Shown here in pieces: positions 7,579 to 8,151 of a stretch of 8,151 nucleotides of DNA. The notes beneath the pieces are model-generated. The model had not been told where the DNA came from and made no database searches. It saw only the letters and a list, made by a program, of their open reading frames with translations. A program made the translations under genes and the position numbers. The stretch covers positions 1 to 8,151 of the forward strand of contig JAJXTA010000099.1 in assembly GCA_021784265.1 (NCBI GenBank). The letters run 5' to 3'. Every line of letters starts with the position of its first letter. The stretch's first letter is position 1. The DNA is from a bacterium. Lineage in GTDB: Bacteria; Verrucomicrobiota; Verrucomicrobiia; Limisphaerales; J093.

Positions 7579-7687
7579 GGGGTACGGGGCCCCGCTCTCC
7601 ACCCCCGGCGGCGGAGCGCCGAGGCGCGCGCCGGGGCGTTGAGGCGACAGAGGCGATACATGCCGAGCAGAGGCGACGCCGCGGCGC
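7579..7687 (-). other. Spacer between the two RND genes, with TCGCCTC repeats
   Basis: These 109 bases lie between the stop of the upstream permease and the ATG of the downstream one. On the - strand TCGCCTC occurs three times (7676-7670, 7656-7650, 7647-7641), with a related GCGCCTC at 7627-7621. No clear promoter, terminator or close ribosome site is visible. The gap is longer than is typical of translationally coupled RND pairs, but the genes are still probably co-transcribed. Confidence 0.5.
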
Positions 7688-8151
7688 TCAGACCGCCGGA
7701 CTGCTGCCGTGCGGCAGCGGGGCCGGCGCCTCCGCCGGCAAACCAAGGCTGGCGCGCTTGCGCCGCGTCCAGGCGCCAAAACGGTCCAGGTACAGATAAA
7801 TCACGGGCGTCGTGTAAAGGGTCAGGAACTGCGAGAGGAGCAGGCCGCCGACGATGGAAATGCCCATGGGCCGGCGCAGCTCCGAGCCCGTGCCGCGCTC
7901 CAGGGCCAAGGGCAACGCCCCAAGCAGCGCCGCCATCGTCGTCATCATGATCGGGCGGAACCGGAGCAAGCAGGCCCGGTAGATCGACTCCTCCGGCGAC
8001 AACCCCTCGGTGCGCTCGGCCTCGAGGGCGAAATCGATCATCATGATCGCGTTCTTCTTCACGATCCCGATCAGCAGGATGATCCCGATCAGGGCGATGA
8101 GCGACAGGTCGGTGCGGCACAGGAGCATCGCCACCAGCGCGCCCACCCCCG
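7688..8151 (-). CDS. RND multidrug efflux permease, MdtB/MdtC family (C-terminal part, 5' end outside window)
   Basis: The last 154 or so codons of a second RND permease are present; the frame is open to the window edge, so the GTG at 8146 is an internal Val (…GVGALVAM…), not a start. The fragment covers the last transmembrane helices: [31 protein letters not shown] carries the TM10 proton-relay Lys of KKNAI, followed by [25 protein letters not shown] and [35 protein letters not shown], all close to E. coli MdtB and MdtC. A polar 30-residue tail ends at TGA 7690-7688. It lies upstream of, and is paralogous to, the complete permease gene, as in mdtABC, where MdtB and MdtC form a mixed trimer. 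A periplasmic adaptor gene would be expected further upstream. Confidence 0.93.
   Translation of the reverse strand, partial: GVGALVAMLLCRTDLSLIALIGIILLIGIVKKNAIMMIDFALEAERTEGLSPEESIYRACLLRFRPIMMTTMAALLGALPLALERGTGSELRRPMGISIVGGLLLSQFLTLYTTPVIYLYLDRFGAWTRRKRASLGLPAEAPAPLPHGSSPAV
7859..7888 (-). repeat. 30-base identity between the two RND genes (copy in the partial gene)
   Basis: This is the partner of 4594-4623, encoding the same [10 protein letters not shown] segment of the C-terminal helical bundle. Flanking codons differ between the two genes. The direct orientation, about 3.27 kb apart, would allow recombination that fuses the two permeases. Confidence 0.85.

Noticed and set aside
7579..7779. 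Longer start for the complete RND permease at 7779
   Set aside because: It would add 67 Arg-rich residues before a family-matching start and overlap the upstream permease by about 90 bases.
1..8151. Novel defence, phage or mobile system
   Set aside because: All strong coding regions belong to known housekeeping, hydrolase or efflux families. No transposase, integrase, terminal inverted repeats, CRISPR-like repeats or composition break was seen.

Overview
The window is a GC-rich stretch of a Gram-negative, LPS-making bacterium. It holds two housekeeping genes and a secreted hydrolase on the + strand, facing part of an RND drug-efflux operon on the - strand. The kdsB-pyrG pair in this order is a known arrangement in Chlamydiae and related phyla. 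Together with the base composition and the Kdo/RND content it suggests the PVC superphylum, most likely a high-GC Verrucomicrobiota member; this taxonomic call is inference.

Layout: 1-277 is a GC-rich, repeat-bearing leader with no convincing gene of its own, except a possible 33-base tail of an upstream gene ending in tandem stops (2-34). 278-1027 is kdsB (CMP-Kdo synthetase). 1076-2689 is pyrG (CTP synthase), 48 bases downstream and probably in the same transcript. 2731-4350 encodes an exported serine hydrolase of the class C beta-lactamase/esterase fold with a Tat-type signal. It has no Shine-Dalgarno sequence but a TANNNT box just upstream of its ATG, which suggests a leaderless mRNA. 4351-4458 is a convergent intergenic region with a weak terminator-like hairpin serving the - strand. 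7578 down to 4459 (- strand) is a complete RND permease of the MdtB/MdtC family. 8151 down to 7688 (- strand) is the C-terminal end of a second, paralogous MdtB/MdtC-type permease whose start lies beyond the window.

How the genes fit together: PyrG makes the CTP that KdsB uses to activate Kdo for lipid A-core assembly, so the pair links nucleotide supply to outer-membrane building. The two - strand permeases probably form a heteromeric inner-membrane pump like MdtB-MdtC, with a periplasmic adaptor expected upstream, outside the window. The serine hydrolase has no obvious functional link to either side.

I see no mobile element, CRISPR array, tRNA/rRNA, phage gene or novel defence-type system. 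The most interesting items are modest: the CTP-linked gene pair, the apparent leaderless start and dual-looking signal peptide of the hydrolase, and sequence sharing between the tandem RND genes.
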